DNA from: Humulus lupulus
Taxonomy: Eukaryota; Streptophyta; Magnoliopsida; Rosales; Cannabaceae
Length of the DNA: 64,000 bases
Direction of reading: 5' to 3'
Assembly: GCF_963169125.1 (NCBI RefSeq)
Contig: NC_084802.1
Coordinates: 116,254,903-116,318,902, forward strand
The notes under the pieces are model-generated. The model was not told the DNA's origin and did not search any database. It saw only the letters and a list, made by a program, of their open reading frames with translations. Below, piece by piece: positions 1-11,077 of the stretch; the stretch's first letter is position 1; each line of letters begins with the position of its first letter. The translations under genes and the position numbers were made by a program.

Positions 1-371
1 TTAACACTCCCGAACAGATCGTGGATTAGTTGGGAGTCGAGATTGGATTTTAACCTAAGTTGGAGTAGGACATGGCCCCATTCGCTGCGGATTTGTTGGC
101 CCAAGTGGGGACGTCCATGTCCTTCCCCCGGCTCAAACACTACACCACCTTGGACCATTAAAGAGTTATAAATAAGATCAATTCAAACCTATGCTCCGAG
201 TTCCAACAGTTCTAGAGTGTTATGTAGAAACAATAAATAAGGGTCAAACAGTCTCAGACCATGTTAGGTCTGGACAAATTTATTGGGAGTTCGATTTTGA
301 CACCCAGTCCCTTTGAATCTGGATTAGGACTAAGCTATGAGCCTTGCATCCCTTTTTTTTAATTTTGGAAT
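1..371. other. Left flank, no identifiable gene
   Basis: This is non-coding sequence outside the left LTR of element I. All reading frames are broken and I recognise no protein motif or LTR terminus. Because element I was inserted here, this stretch was originally continuous with the sequence starting at 12836, which leads into a minus-strand Tat pol fragment. It may therefore be 3' untranslated or LTR sequence of that older element, but I see no direct proof. Confidence 0.4.
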
Positions 372-376
372 GTATG
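372..376. repeat. Target site duplication of element I (left copy)
   Basis: The 5-bp GTATG lies directly before the 5' LTR and is repeated exactly at 12831-12835 after the 3' LTR. This fixes both ends of the insertion. Confidence 0.95.
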
Positions 377-1154
377 TGTACGCCCTAAATATCCACGAGT
401 TATTAGCGAGCTGGAAAAGGGCCTAATTCAGTCCGCCACGTGTAAACCATCCACCTAGAGCTGCTGTTACGAGTCTCCACCTCTTTAGCCCGAGCTAATC
501 AAAGAGTTGGCAGCATACTCGAAGGCAACGGGTCAGCAGTATGGATATCACGAGCTGGCGCTACAACAAGCTCGAGGTGCGGCGTAGATCTGGCATCCCC
601 GACTATTTGTGAAGTCAACCACGCAATGTAAACGTGCACATATCAGACATCACGTATCTATTCCATTCCGGAATTCTCGGACACGCAGCATAAACGTGCG
701 TGTTCAGGCACCCTACGACTGGTTTGGGCCATGCGGCCCATTATCTCCCCTTACCTATTGATTAGACAACACCTCATTGTCAGCTTTTAGGAACTAATCA
801 TAAGTGTCACAGATATGACATGATGGGTAAAAAGGTCATGGGATGACCCCCCTTACCAACACCCAGATATCCTCTCCCTATAAGTACTGAGACCCTGGAC
901 GTTGCAAGGGGTTGGCGTTTTTATTGTAAAGAAACACTCTGTAAGGAATACTCAAGAGATATCAATAATATTGACTAGTGGACTAGAGGGATTTTAACCT
1001 TCGAACCACCCAAAAGGAAAGGAGTGATAACCTTCCCACAATACTAATTTCGCCAGTGTGGAATATAAATATTTTCATATTACGGTTCATTATTTAGCAC
1101 TAATCCATCCCGTTTATTCGTATAATTATCTGTTGCCGAAGAACTGCGTCAATA
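377..1154 (+). repeat. 5' LTR of element I (778 bp)
   Basis: It starts TGTACGCC and ends GCGTCAATA, where the expected terminal CA has mutated to TA. It matches the 3' LTR at 12103-12830 throughout except for a 50-bp segment (414-463) present only here. That segment is bounded by a direct repeat GAGCTG (408-413 and 458-463). A TATA-like CTATAAGTA lies at 878-886, about 275 bp before the LTR end. Confidence 0.95.
876..888 (+). promoter_or_regulatory. TATA-like box of element I 5' LTR
   Basis: CCCTATAAGTAC sits in the second half of the LTR and recurs in the 3' LTR near 12553. Its position fits the start of genomic RNA transcription, with U3 upstream and R-U5 downstream. No other TATA-like site in the LTR is as well placed. 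Confidence 0.6.
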
Positions 1155-1155
1155 G

Positions 1156-1175
1156 TTTGGTGCTTTCAATGAGAG
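1156..1175 (+). promoter_or_regulatory. Primer binding site of element I
   Basis: TTTGGTGCTTTCAATGAGAG follows the LTR end by one base. Starting TGG is expected for pairing with a tRNA CCA end. Element II (27768-27787) and insertion G (45092-45113) carry nearly the same sequence, so it is a family-wide PBS. I cannot name the primer tRNA from memory. Confidence 0.75.
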
Positions 1176-1208
1176 GATTTAGATTGGTGCTATTGTGGAA
1201 ACCTGACC

Positions 1209-3426
1209 ATGGTGGTTACTCGTTCGAGGCATGGTAATGAAGCGGATCAACGTGATGGGTAGGAGGCCCACCATGCCGCCATATCCGATGAACAAAACCC
1301 CGAGGTTCAGCAGCGACCGGGAAAGCAGCCAATGGGCCAGGGCGACACTGAAAGTTCGGCACCCCAGCTGCCAAATCCGAACCTGGATTTCTACACGGCA
1401 ATAGAAATGGAGAACGCACAGTTGAGAAGTCAGCTGTCAAAAGCGAGCAAGCAGATCGAAGAGGTCTTGGCTCGGTTACCACCTCTTACAACTGACGGTA
1501 ACGTTAGCAAGAGGCATAGTGGGGCTCATAGGTCCCGCTGGGATAACCGGTCTAGGCCCAGCCGGTCAGTCAGAACCTAACTCCGAGTTCTACTCCCACG
1601 TCACACCACCACCAGGAAACTGTGTTTAAGGAGTTTCCTAGGGCCGATCAACAATTCAGCCGATCGGTCCGAACCTCAACTCCTAGCTCGATTCCACCCT
1701 CAAACGCACCTAGAAGGGCCCGAGACAGCTCATGGAGGAGATCCGGGGAGGGCTCGCGAAGACAGCCTGCTCCGGCCAGCTTTCCTGCACCACGGTCAGA
1801 CCGCCGAGCACAAGACGTGAGGAATGGTAGAGTGGAGCAGCCTCGACCTAGCGTCACCAGTTAGGCATCCCCCATCACCAATAAGATACCCATCTCTTCC
1901 CTGTCCAGTCCGGGACATTCTGGCTCATGGGAGCAGCAGGAGAAATCCTCCTTCCGCCGGTCCTTCCCGTCGCAGCCGAGCACACGGGGAAATCCCGGAT
2001 CCTCACCCTCAACAGCGGGCTCCGAGTTTTTCAAACGGGAGTTACTGGACCGGGAGTCATCGAAGTGGCATGTCCGATGAAGACCTGTGCCATCGTTTGA
2101 GCTCGGTACAAAGCCCTCGGCCCACCCCGAGGGCCGACCTTCAAGATCGCCTCAACTCACAGAGGAGATCCAGCTAGAAATGGTAGTCATGCTCACCGAG
2201 GGGAGGGTCTGTCGAAAGTATGCGACAGTTGGAATGTCCCACCTAACCAAGCTCAAGCTTGGAGGGACAATAACCTGCCTAATGCTTACAATGGAACTGG
2301 AGCTGTTGAACAGCCCCAGAACAACAGAGGAAGTAAGGACCAAACCCTAGAGCGTCTAGCTCAGATGGAGGAGCTAATGAAGAAGCTCTTATCTAAAAAG
2401 GGAAAAGATGAGTATGATTCGGGGGACGAACTCGAGCTCTTCGCCCCCAGCATAGCAGCCACGGCGTATCCACCTGGTTTCCGTATGCCCCACTTGTCGA
2501 AGTTCGATGGAGACGAAGACCCGTCGAATCATTTGGGTATGTTCAACACCCTGATGATGGCCCACAACATCGGTCCCGAGCAAAGGTGTTTGATATTTCC
2601 TTCCACCTTGACTGGGCCGGCCAGGCAATGGTTCAAGCAGAATGAAAAGTAGTCCATCAGCTCATGTAAAACCTTTTCTGCTGACTTCAAGAGGGCATAC
2701 CGAGCTTCTTAGGCTGCCCGCGTCAAAGCCGACACCCTGGAAAACGTAAAGCAGCAGCCCAAAGAATCTTTGAAAGCTTACCTGAGTAGGTTCGCAAACA
2801 TCGCAGCTCGAGCCAGGGATGCGGACGATAGTTCGAAGTTTATGACCTTGAGGACTGGAATCCTCATTGGAGGCGGACTATGGAAAGAGATACAAAGAAA
2901 AGGTGTCAACACCGTGGATGAATTCCTAAACAAGGCCCAGGGATGGATAAACCTGGAAGAGGCGCGAGCATCGGTCGCAGGAACCAGCCAAGCCCCTGAT
3001 TAGCCCGTTGGAGTGGGAACGGATGTCGTGAAAACGACTCAAACCATTACACAGAATAACCAATTGGGTGGAGTCAAGAGAAAAGGGAGCGGTGAGGGTG
3101 GCCATCATGGCCTAAAGAAGAACAAGCCCATGGAAAATTTTAAGCCAGTCTGCGCGACTTACACCGAGCTCACAAACACTAGGGAGAACATTTTCCTAGC
3201 AAACTCTGCCCGCCTTCCCTGGAAAAAGCCGGAGCCTTTGAAGCACTAGAAGGCTAAGAGGGACCCCTCCAACGACATTGGCCACAACATTGATGATTGT
3301 AGGCATTTGAAGGATGAGATGGAGACTCTCATCAGAGCCGAACCCTTGGCCCAGTATGCGCGGAATAGAGTTCCCGCCGGTCAACCGGCTCCAGAAGCTC
3401 CGGCAAGTCAGACCGGCCCTGAATAA
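1209..3426 (+). pseudogene. gag: gag of element I (decayed)
   Basis: The ATG at 1209 opens MVVTRSRHGNE, matching element II's gag start, but a stop follows after about 17 codons. Further coding pieces shift among frames. They include the coiled segment with ENAQLRSQL (near 1410-1450), an Arg/Ser/Pro-rich spacer (1560-2170), and the capsid-like core at 2365-2652 with MPHLSKFDGDEDPSNHLGMF. A second core piece at 2770-3003 holds LKAYLSRFANIAARARDAD. Gag would form the particle that packages the RNA. The zinc knuckle has lost its first half: element II reads CRFHNDVGHNTDDC, but here only NDIGHNIDDC remains because the preceding six codons are missing. This gene cannot produce normal Gag. Confidence 0.85.
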
Positions 3427-3520
3427 ATCAGGACACCCCTCCTCCTGTGACAGGAGGAGAGATATCAACGATCTCCGGAGGCCCCCATTTGGTCGGCACG
3501 AGCAGGGGTGCCCAGAAGAG

Positions 3521-4347
3521 ATATGTCAATGAGTTGAAGGCTCATAACGGAGTGGAGTTCATCCCAGAGCATCATCTACCCAAACAGAAATGATTGGAGA
3601 GGAAACCAATCATATTCACCGAGGAAGATGCTAGTCACGTCCAGTTCCCCCGTAACGACCCTCTGGTCATAGCCGCCCAGCTCGCCAACCTGAGAGTTAG
3701 GAGGATACTGGTCGATAATGGGAGTTCCGTGAACCTGCTATTTCGGTCTACGCTGGAAAAGATGGGTTTATATGTCACCGAGTTGAAAGCCACCTCCATG
3801 ATGCTGCATGGATTTTCCAGAGAAGGGTCGGCAGCAATAGGAACAATCGAGCTGGTGATTACCTTGGGAGAGGGACCCCGGAGTTTCTCTAAACTCCTCG
3901 AGTTTGTGGTCATCGATTGTCCCGCTACATACAACGCCATTTTGGGCCGACCTATTGATAGCATTTGAAGCCATAACCTCCATCCGCCACCTCGCACTAA
4001 AATTCCCCTCTTCCACGGGGATATGCACGGTCCGAGGTGATGAACTCGCTGCCAGGGAATGCTATAGCATTTCCATGAAGGGAAAGTCGTGACCCGGGTA
4101 GTAGACGATGACCATCCAGGATGGGAATGAGGAATCCCAAGAAATAGTACCTATTCCTGAGATAGAAAAACCTCAGGGTGCCAGGGGGGAGAGTATCATC
4201 TTACATAACGATATTGACCCTATAATAGACGAGGATAGATCTGAGCTCCAGGCCATCGAAGAGCTCGCTGAGGTAAATATCGACCCACAAGACCCCTCGA
4301 AGTTGGTGAAGCTCAGGAAAAACCTATGTAGCGAAAGGAAGGCGTAG
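3521..4347 (+). pseudogene. pol: Protease region of element I pol (decayed)
   Basis: The frame YVNELKAHNGVEF enters here, has an in-frame TGA near 3588, and continues with LERKPIIFTEEDASHVQF. The aspartic protease active site reads ILVDNGSSVNLLF (near 3706-3744), the Asp-Asn-Gly form usual in Tat elements. The second conserved element, AILGRP, is near 3937-3954, after which the frame breaks. A linker with ELQAIEELAEVNIDPQDPSKLVKL leads toward the reverse transcriptase. Protease would cut the Gag-Pol polyprotein inside the particle. The in-frame stop and the later frameshift make this copy inactive as a polyprotein. Confidence 0.85.
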
Positions 4348-4359
4348 TTGATCAGGTTT

Positions 4360-5240
4360 CTACAAGAAAATCTAGATGTGTTCGCCTGGTCTCATTGAGA
4401 CATGATAGGGATCAGCCCAAGCGTCTTCATGCACACCCTCCACTTGGATAAAAACGTGCCTGCAAAGTCCCAGAAACAAAGGTGTCTGGGAACGACCCGA
4501 GCTGAGGCCCTAGAGGAGGAAGTAGCCCGGCTCTTAAAGTGCAGCTTTATCCGCGAGGCAAAGTTCCCGATTTGGGTCGCCAATCCTGTGTTGGTCCCGA
4601 AGCCCAACGGGAAATGGCGGACCTGCATTGACTTTTCCGATCTAAACAAAGCCTGCCCCAAAGATTGCTTCCCTTTGCCAAGGATTGACCAATTGGTAGA
4701 TGCCACGGCGGGGCACGAGCTCATGTCTTTTATGGATGCGTACTTAGGCTATAACCAGATCGCCATGAATCCGGTAGACCAGGAACACACTAGCTTCATG
4801 ACCCCAACTAACATTTATTGTTACAAGGTCATGCCTTTTGGGCTGAAAAACGTAGGAGCTATATACCAGAGGTTGGTAAATAGGATGTTTACCAATCAGA
4901 TCGAGAAAAATATGGAAGTGTATGTTGACGACATGTTGGTCAAGTCAAAAACTGACGATAACCATGTCTCTGATCTGAAGGAATGCTTTAAGATTTTGAG
5001 AGACTACGGCATGAGGCTAAACCGCCAAAAGTGTACTTTCGGGGTTGGTCAAGTCAAAAGTGTACATTGTCAATACCAGAGGAATAGAGGCAAACCCCGA
5101 TAAGATCAGGTCGCTACTCGAGATGCCATCACCCCGGTCGCGAAAAGATGTTCAAAGTCTGACAGGAAGGGTGGCAGCCCTTAATCGGTTTATTTCCAAA
5201 TCTATCGACAAGTGTTTGCCATTCTACAACCTGCTCCGGG
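4360..5240 (+). pseudogene. pol: Reverse transcriptase domain of element I
   Basis: The domain runs from FLQENLDVFAW through VLVPKPNGKWRTCIDFSDLNKACP and FPLPRIDQLVDA to the catalytic VYVDDMLV (Asp-Asp codons at 4927-4932). It ends with YGMRLNRQKCTFG. The catalytic aspartates are intact. Near 5045 the sequence breaks: where element II continues FLGFIVTTRGIEANPDKI, this copy is scrambled and shifts frame, resuming at 5080-5240 with RGIEANPDKIRSLLEMPSP. There is also a stop in place of a Trp-like codon near 4396. The enzyme would copy the element RNA into DNA. This copy is a pseudogene by frameshift although the active-site motif survives. Confidence 0.9.
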
Positions 5241-5745
5241 GAAAAAAAATTCTAGTGGACCGACAAGTGCAAACGTGCCTTCCTCAACCTGAAAGCACAT
5301 TTAGCCGAGCCACCCGTATTTTCCAAACCAACAGCAGAAGAACCTCTTTTCCTTAACCTAGCTGTCACGGAAGATGCAACTAGCGCCGTACTGGTCCGTG
5401 AAGAAGACCAGTCTCAAAAGCCAGTCTATTACATCAGCAAGAGGCTCCTCGGAGCTGAATCCCGATACCCGTTGATGGAAAAAATGGCCTTCTCCCTTAT
5501 TACGGCCTCCCGAAAGCTCAGACCGTATTTCCAGTCCCATTCAATACACGTCATAACCGATCAGCCTTTAAGGCAGGTTTTGCAGAAACTTGATGCATCG
5601 GGACTTCTGTTGAAATGGGCTATCGAGCTCAACCAATTTGAGATACTGTACGTGCCACGAATTGCTATAAAAATCCAAGCCCTGGCTGATTTTGTAGCAG
5701 AATACACAGGATTCCGAGAAGACCCAGTGGAAGAACCAGCTCGGG
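5241..5745 (+). pseudogene. pol: Ty3-type RNase H domain of element I
   Basis: This stretch encodes the connection and retroviral-type RNase H after the reverse transcriptase. It reads LNLAVTEDATSAVLVREEDQSQKPVYY and RLLGAESRYPLMEKMAFSLITASRKL, followed by HVITDQPLRQVLQK and WAIELNQFEILYVPR (to about 5655). The piece ends in ALADFVAEYTGF. It would degrade the RNA strand of RNA/DNA hybrids. At least one frameshift lies near 5250-5360. Element II has the same stretch in one frame at 23150-23620. Confidence 0.85.
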
Positions 5746-6170
5746 CATCATGGAAAGTATTCGTAGATGGCTCATCTAACGAGAATGGCTTCGGGGCTGG
5801 AATCATATTGATATCCCCATAGGGATATCGATTCCACTCTGCTTTGCGATTCAGATTCAAAGCGACCAACAACGAGGTCGAATACGAAGCTTTATTGGTT
5901 GGGCTAAGGATGGCCCAGGAGCTAAAGGCCAGCTCCGTCCAGTGTTACAGTGATTCCCAGCTCGTGGTAAACCAAGTATTAGGAGAATACCAAGCACGGG
6001 GAACCAAGATGGCTGCTTACCTGGCCAAGGTAAAGAAAGAGTTGTCTCCCTTTGAGCACGGCTTAATCGAGCAGATACCTCAGGAGAGGAATGCCAACGC
6101 TGACGCCCTGGCAAAGCTCGCCACCTCCGAGGAGGCAGAAACTTTGGGGCCGGTACCAGTAGAGTTCTTG
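5746..6170 (+). pseudogene. pol: Second, archaeal-type RNase H domain of element I
   Basis: WKVFVDGSSNENGFGAGIIL marks the start of an RNase H fold (RVT_3 type) distinct from the upstream Ty3 RNase H. It continues with NNEVEYEALLVGLRMA, CYSDSQLVVNQVLGEY and RNANADALAKLATS. The acidic residues expected for metal binding (Asp in FVDGS, Glu in EYEAL, Asp in SDSQ, and Asp in NADALA) are all visible. A stop at about 5821-5823 separates the first strand from the rest. The extra domain is a recognised hallmark of the Tat lineage and supports the classification. Confidence 0.88.
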
Positions 6171-7466
6171 GAAAGACCAAGCGTAGAGGAAATCGGGATA
6201 GAGGTCAAAATGATCGACACCAGACCAACCTGGATGACTCCCATCCTCGAGTACCTAACAACAGAGAAGTTACCTGAGGAACGGAATGACGCAAGGAGGG
6301 TACTTTACCAGGCTTCGAGGTTTATAATAACAGACGGGATATTGTACCGACGTGGCCTCTCTTTACCTTTTCTGCAATGTGTTCTGCCAGGCGTGGCAAA
6401 GACGATTTTGCAGGAGGTGCATGAGGGCTTTTGCGAAGATCACGCTGGGGGGCAAAACCTGGCGTTGAAGATATTGAGGCAAGGGTATTATAGGCCCACT
6501 TTATCAAAGGACTCGATCTCCTACGTTCGAAAGTGTAACAAGTGCCAGCAATTCGCCACAATTGTCTGAGCTCCTCCAGTCGAACTGAAGATGATTTCAT
6601 CCCCGTGGCCGTTTGCGGTCTGGGGGATTGACTTAGTTGGTGCCCTTCCCGCAGGAAAAGGAGGAGTTCGCTTCATGGTGGTGGCTATCGACTACTTCAC
6701 AAAGTGGGTAGAAGCAGAGCCCCTGGCGATGATCACTTCAAAGAGGGTCCTCGACTTCGTGGTCAAGAATATTTTCTGTCGATTCGGGCTGCCAAAGAAG
6801 ATCATGTCAGATAATGGAACACAATTCGATAGCGATCTCTTCACTGAATTTTGTGAGAGGCACGACATAGTTAAAAGCTTCTCCCCCGTGGCCTATCCCT
6901 AGGCCAATGGGAAGTTCGAGGCTGTCAACAAGACGCTAAAAGAAAGCCTTTAGAAGAGGCTGGATGAAGCCAAGGGAGTTTGGCCCGAACAGCTCCCCCA
7001 GGTACTGTGGGCATACCGGACCTCGCACCGAACTTCGACGGGTCACGCTCCTTTCTCCCTAGCTTTTGGGAGTGAGGCCATCCTTCCTGTCGAAGTAAAG
7101 GTAGCCTCACATAGAGTCCAGACATTTGACCAAGACCGGAACAACAAATTGCTCTGCGCGTCCCTCGACCTAATTGACAAAAAATGAGAAGCTTCACAGC
7201 TGCAGCTCGCGCATTATCAGCAGAAGATCACTCATTATTTGAACTCAAAGGTCAAGAAATGCATCTTTCGCGTAGGTGACCTGGTACTCAGAAGAGTCTT
7301 CTTGGCCAGTAAGGATCCCAAGGACGGAGTGTTGGGACCAAACTGGGAAGGACCCTATCAAATAACAAAGGTCGTGAAAGAAGGAACCTTTAAGCTAGCT
7401 CGGCTTAATGGAGAAGCGGTCCCACAGACTTGGAACGCTATACACCTGAAGAAATATTATCAGTAA
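6171..7466 (+). pseudogene. pol: Integrase of element I (decayed)
   Basis: The N-terminal zinc-binding motif is present: HEGFCEDHAGGQNL, then KCNKCQQFA (His-His-Cys-Cys, about 6420-6560). The catalytic core follows with WGIDLVGALP, SDNGTQFDSDLF and, after an in-frame TAG at 6900-6902, ANGKFEAVNKTLKE, giving the D, D and E positions. The C-terminal part has VGDLVLRRVF and GPNWEGPYQITKVVKEGTFKL and ends at a TAA after KKYYQ at 7466. Stops occur near 6567-6569, 6900, 6951 and 7184. Integrase would insert the DNA copy into chromosomes. The protein would be truncated here, although catalytic residues are retained. Confidence 0.9.
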
Positions 7467-7619
7467 TACTTTTGTAAGGCTTAATTAGAAAATCCACCTT
7501 TGTTTATTAGATAATGAGAGATAGTCTTTTCATTTTGTCGTGTATGTTTGTGGATGTAATGTTAAAGAAAAAAAGAACGTTCCAAGTAACCATGAAAGGT
7601 CCTTCCCTGATTACTTGGG
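7467..7619 (+). other. 3' untranslated stretch after integrase of element I
   Basis: This short AT-rich, non-coding interval lies between the pol stop and the tandem-repeat block. It includes a purine run near 7566-7578 and TTGGGGGGCATA at 7616-7627, which resembles the element's polypurine tract. The equivalent stretch in element II (21250-21397) also contains a GGGGGG run. Confidence 0.5.
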
Positions 7620-8345
7620 GGGCATACATCCTGGATACAACCAGGTCCTAAAACATAGAAGTTGGTTTAAATTGATTGATCGATGTTTTTCTTAAAAAGC
7701 GCGAGATATCAATAAAAAATTAATGCGAACTAAGTTTTCAAAGTTAATGTCCTAGATACAACCAGGTCCTAAACTTGGAAGTTGATTCAAATTGGTTAAT
7801 CGATGTTTTTCTTAAAAAGCACGAGATATCAATAAAGAATTAACGCAAACTAAGTTTTCAAAGTTAATGTCCTGGATACAACCAGGTCCTAAACTTGGAA
7901 GTTGATTCAAATTGGTTAATCGATGTTTTTCTTAAAAAGCACGAGATATCAATAAAGAATTAACGCGAACTAAGTTTTCAAAGTTAATGTCCTGGATACG
8001 ACCAGGTCCTAAAACTTGGAAGTTGATTCAAATTGGTTAATCGATGTTTTTCATAAAAAGCACGAGATATCAATAAAGAATTAACGCGAACTAAGTTTTC
8101 AAAGTTAATATCCTGGATACGACCAGGTCCTAAAACTTAGAAGTTGGTTTAAATTGATTGATCGATGTTTTTCTTAAAAAGCGTGAGATATCAATAAAAA
8201 ATTAACGCGAACTAATTTTTTAAACTTAATGTCTTGGGTATGACTAGGTCCTAACACTTAGAAGTTGGTTTATATTGATTGATCGATGTTTTTCTTATAA
8301 AGCACGATATCAATAAAAACACTAACAGGAACTAAGTTCTTACCA
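7620..8345 (+). repeat. Tandem array, ~120-bp unit, about six copies (element I)
   Basis: Each unit begins like CCTGGATACAACCAGGTCC and contains GATCGATGTTTTTCTTAAAA and CGAACTAAGTTTTCAAAG. Unit starts fall near 7631, 7750, 7870, 7990, 8110 and 8231, so the period is about 120 bp. The last copies are the most divergent. Element II has a homologous array at 20450-21250. The block sits between the 3' end of pol and the 3' end of the antisense gene, so the two transcription units converge on it. Confidence 0.95.
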
Positions 8346-8407
8346 AATGCGTTGAAATTGAATAACAAAAAGGTAAAAAAAATAAAATAAAAGAAGGATC
8401 AAAAGTC

Positions 8408-11077
8408 CTAGGCCCCCTCGGGCTGCTCCGACGAACTCATTCCTTCGGCATCCTGCTCGCCTGCAGTGGAAGTCTCCCCAGTCTCAGAGGGTGCCTCCTG
8501 TTGAAGTCGAACCTTGAACATTTCGAGGAAGGGCTCCCACACCTCCTGCGCGAGGAAGGAAAAATCGCCATCCTGGTTGAAGGCCCAGCAATGATAAAGC
8601 ATGGACTCCATAGAGGAGCTGGAAGATGCCCTCTTTGCCACAAGGGCGGCCTTGGCCTCCTTAAGCTCGACCTTCGCGGCATACAAGGCGACCTGTGTAG
8701 CCTCGACCTCCAGTAGCTTAGCCCGGTTTGCCTCCAGATCAGCCTGCGGAGTGACCAAGGCGGCTTGCGTGACCTTCTCGCTTTCCTTGGAAGTCATCAG
8801 GGCAGCCTTGGCATCTCGCTCTTGTTGTTGAGCAAACTCGAGAGTGGCCTGAGCAGTCTAGAACTCACCCTTAATCTCATCAAACCTGGCCCTGGACCGA
8901 ACTATGATTCGGTGTATAGCCAAAGTCGCCTGCAAGGTCAAAAGATAATAAGGCATGTGCTTTAGGAAAATCAAAGAGAACCATTGATTAAGCAAACTTG
9001 CCATGAGGGTCTTCCCCAGTGAAGACTCCATAACGTTCTCGGGGCTCCTCATCTCAATCTCCCGCAAGTCCCTTGGGGTGGCATTGTAGTAATGATCCAC
9101 CGTATAGCTCACGGTTTCGTAAACCGTCCCTCGAAAGGCCTCGGGGATTTTCTCCAGGGCGTGAGTGTTGACCGGGATGCGCACAGTGGGAGTCGGAGCT
9201 GGCAAGGTCCCAGTTGGTACATCCGGTTCCCAATTAGAGACAGGAGGTCGCAGAGGAGGTGGGGGCATCTTCTCTGTGGCGAGAGGGATTTGGCCCCTCC
9301 CCTTGGCGGGAGACTTGGAGGTGGTCCTGGGAGGGGGACTTTTCTTGGTCAGCCGGGGCTTCTTTACCAATGGTCCAGACGACCCGGAGGGAGGATTCCC
9401 CCCCTGGAAAATGGATCGCAGAACGTTGTCCCCGGGCTGTGACATCTCCTCGCCTGAAACAAAGACAAGGAAGCATTAATATACATGTAAAAATACTTGA
9501 TCACAAAAACAAAACTAAGAATGTATTTAAAAGGTCCTACCCTTCGAGCTAGAGGAGGAATCTATTGCCACGAACTCCGGCCGTGGAGCTTCTACGGGGG
9601 AGTCTAAGATTATAACTTCATGAATGAGAGGGGGCTCTGGGTCCGGATCTACCTTAGGACTGGACTCCTCTACATACTGCCTAAGCCCCGGAGCTACTAC
9701 ACCCTCCAGGAGGGAGGGCCACAACCTAAGGTTGGTCCCATACTCCTCAAAAAGGGCTGACCTAAAAGCCAGGGTGTTGTCTACTACTACAGTGCCCCTA
9801 GGGCGGCCCATGTCATGGCACAAAACTAGTTGATCAACGCACTAGAGTAGAGTTATGTTACGGTCTGGGTCATTTTGATGACGATGCATGAGATGGCTGG
9901 GGTTAAACCTAGCAAGCTGTAGGTCTGCGGCAGCCCTGTCTAAGTCCTTAAACAAGTATGGGTTACCTTGGCCGGAGGGGCCGGCTGCTGCCCCGGACTA
10001 GATCCGCTCCACGTCGACCCCCTGGGCGATCTCAAGAGCCCGCTTCCGACACACGAGCGACACCTCATCTTCCTCTTCCTACTCGTCGTCATCCGCAGCA
10101 CCCCCCTCGGGGATGGGCGCCAGTTCGCGAGCAGCTGGGACAGCTCGCGGCCTCCTCAAGGCTAGGGTCTGGCCCGAAGAAATTAACTTACACGCCAGCA
10201 TCGTCTCATCAGACACGAGCTGGCAGTAGTCTTTTTCACTTGGAGGGAGCCCCACCAAGGTTTCATATTGACCCCCGAGGGTCACTGATTTTGCTTCCTC
10301 GGAAAAATAGCTACACGATGGTATTTAAGTCAATACGCATGGAAAGAAACAAATCTGTGACGATTTTACGAGCTGAGGATAGAAAGAACTTACGAGGACG
10401 GTTGAAGTAGTGGTGTTCGCAGTTGCGAAACCCCGTCAACATAAAGAACAGGTCCTTGAAGTCATTCGGGTGGCTGGGCAGCTCGATGACTGCAGCAGAG
10501 TTGGGAAAATGGGTCAAGTAGTAGAACCCGTCACCTCGCCCCCATTGATCCGGGCTAGCTTTGAGGCAGAAGAAATAGAGAATGTCCGCTGGTGTAGGGA
10601 CCTCCCATTCCTACTTCAGAAACAGATACCTCAGCCCCGCTAACAGGCGGTAGGAGTTATGGGGGAGTTGAAAGGGGGCCAGCTTCACGTAGTTCAGAAA
10701 TTCCGCGAAGTACTGGTCTAGAGGTAGAAAGGCCCCGACCCTGAGGTGTTCATCTCTCCAGGTCGCGAACTCCTCGTCGAGCAGTGTGGTGCTCCGCTCG
10801 CCCTCGAGGGGAGGTCGGGCAACAAGAGCGCCTGTCCCTATTTTGATGTTATGGGACAGTAGGATCTTGTTGACCTTCCCCTGAGTTGTAACCTTTGAGA
10901 CTATCGTCTCGACCTCGAAGAAGGCGTCAGGTACCACCTCGACCTCTTTCTCCACGGTGGGACCAAATTGGGGGATCGGGGATTTAGCTACCACGTTCTT
11001 CCCCTTGCTGGCCTGTTGGGATGACGAGCCGGCGGCGCTCTTTTTGGGCATGTTCTTCCTGGGTCCCATCTGGTCAC
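8408..11077 (-). pseudogene. Antisense spliced gene of element I (PF04195-like protein), decayed
   Basis: On the strand opposite to pol, the ATG at 11069 starts MGPRKNMPKKSA. The N-terminal two thirds contain LDQYFAEFLNYVKLAPFQLP and LAGLRYLF, typical of the plant 'putative gypsy type transposon' domain (PF04195). The C-terminal exon is a long coiled coil (ANRAKLLEVEATQVALYAAK) ending LYHCWAFNQDGDFSFL and a stop at 8408. Comparison with element II gives introns at 10393-10311, 9540-9454 and about 9000-8930; the last has a GC donor. Damage comprises TAG at 10611-10613, a frameshift near 10290, a TAG near 9840 and a TAG at 8858-8860. Function is unknown. Such extra ORFs are known in Tat elements. 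The protein family call is confident; the exon map is inferred. Confidence 0.8.

Noticed and set aside
1..376. Possible host gene or promoter at the left edge
   Set aside because: No open frame, splice pattern or motif was found. The context is retroelement on the other side of element I.
9958..10410. 150-codon + strand frame
   Set aside because: It is the complementary shadow of the antisense gene of element I, whose minus-strand translation matches element II protein. The + frame has no conserved counterpart.
8408..11077. Envelope-like gene in the 3' part of element I
   Set aside because: The gene is antisense and has no signal peptide or membrane segment. The PF04195-like domain and coiled coil explain it better.
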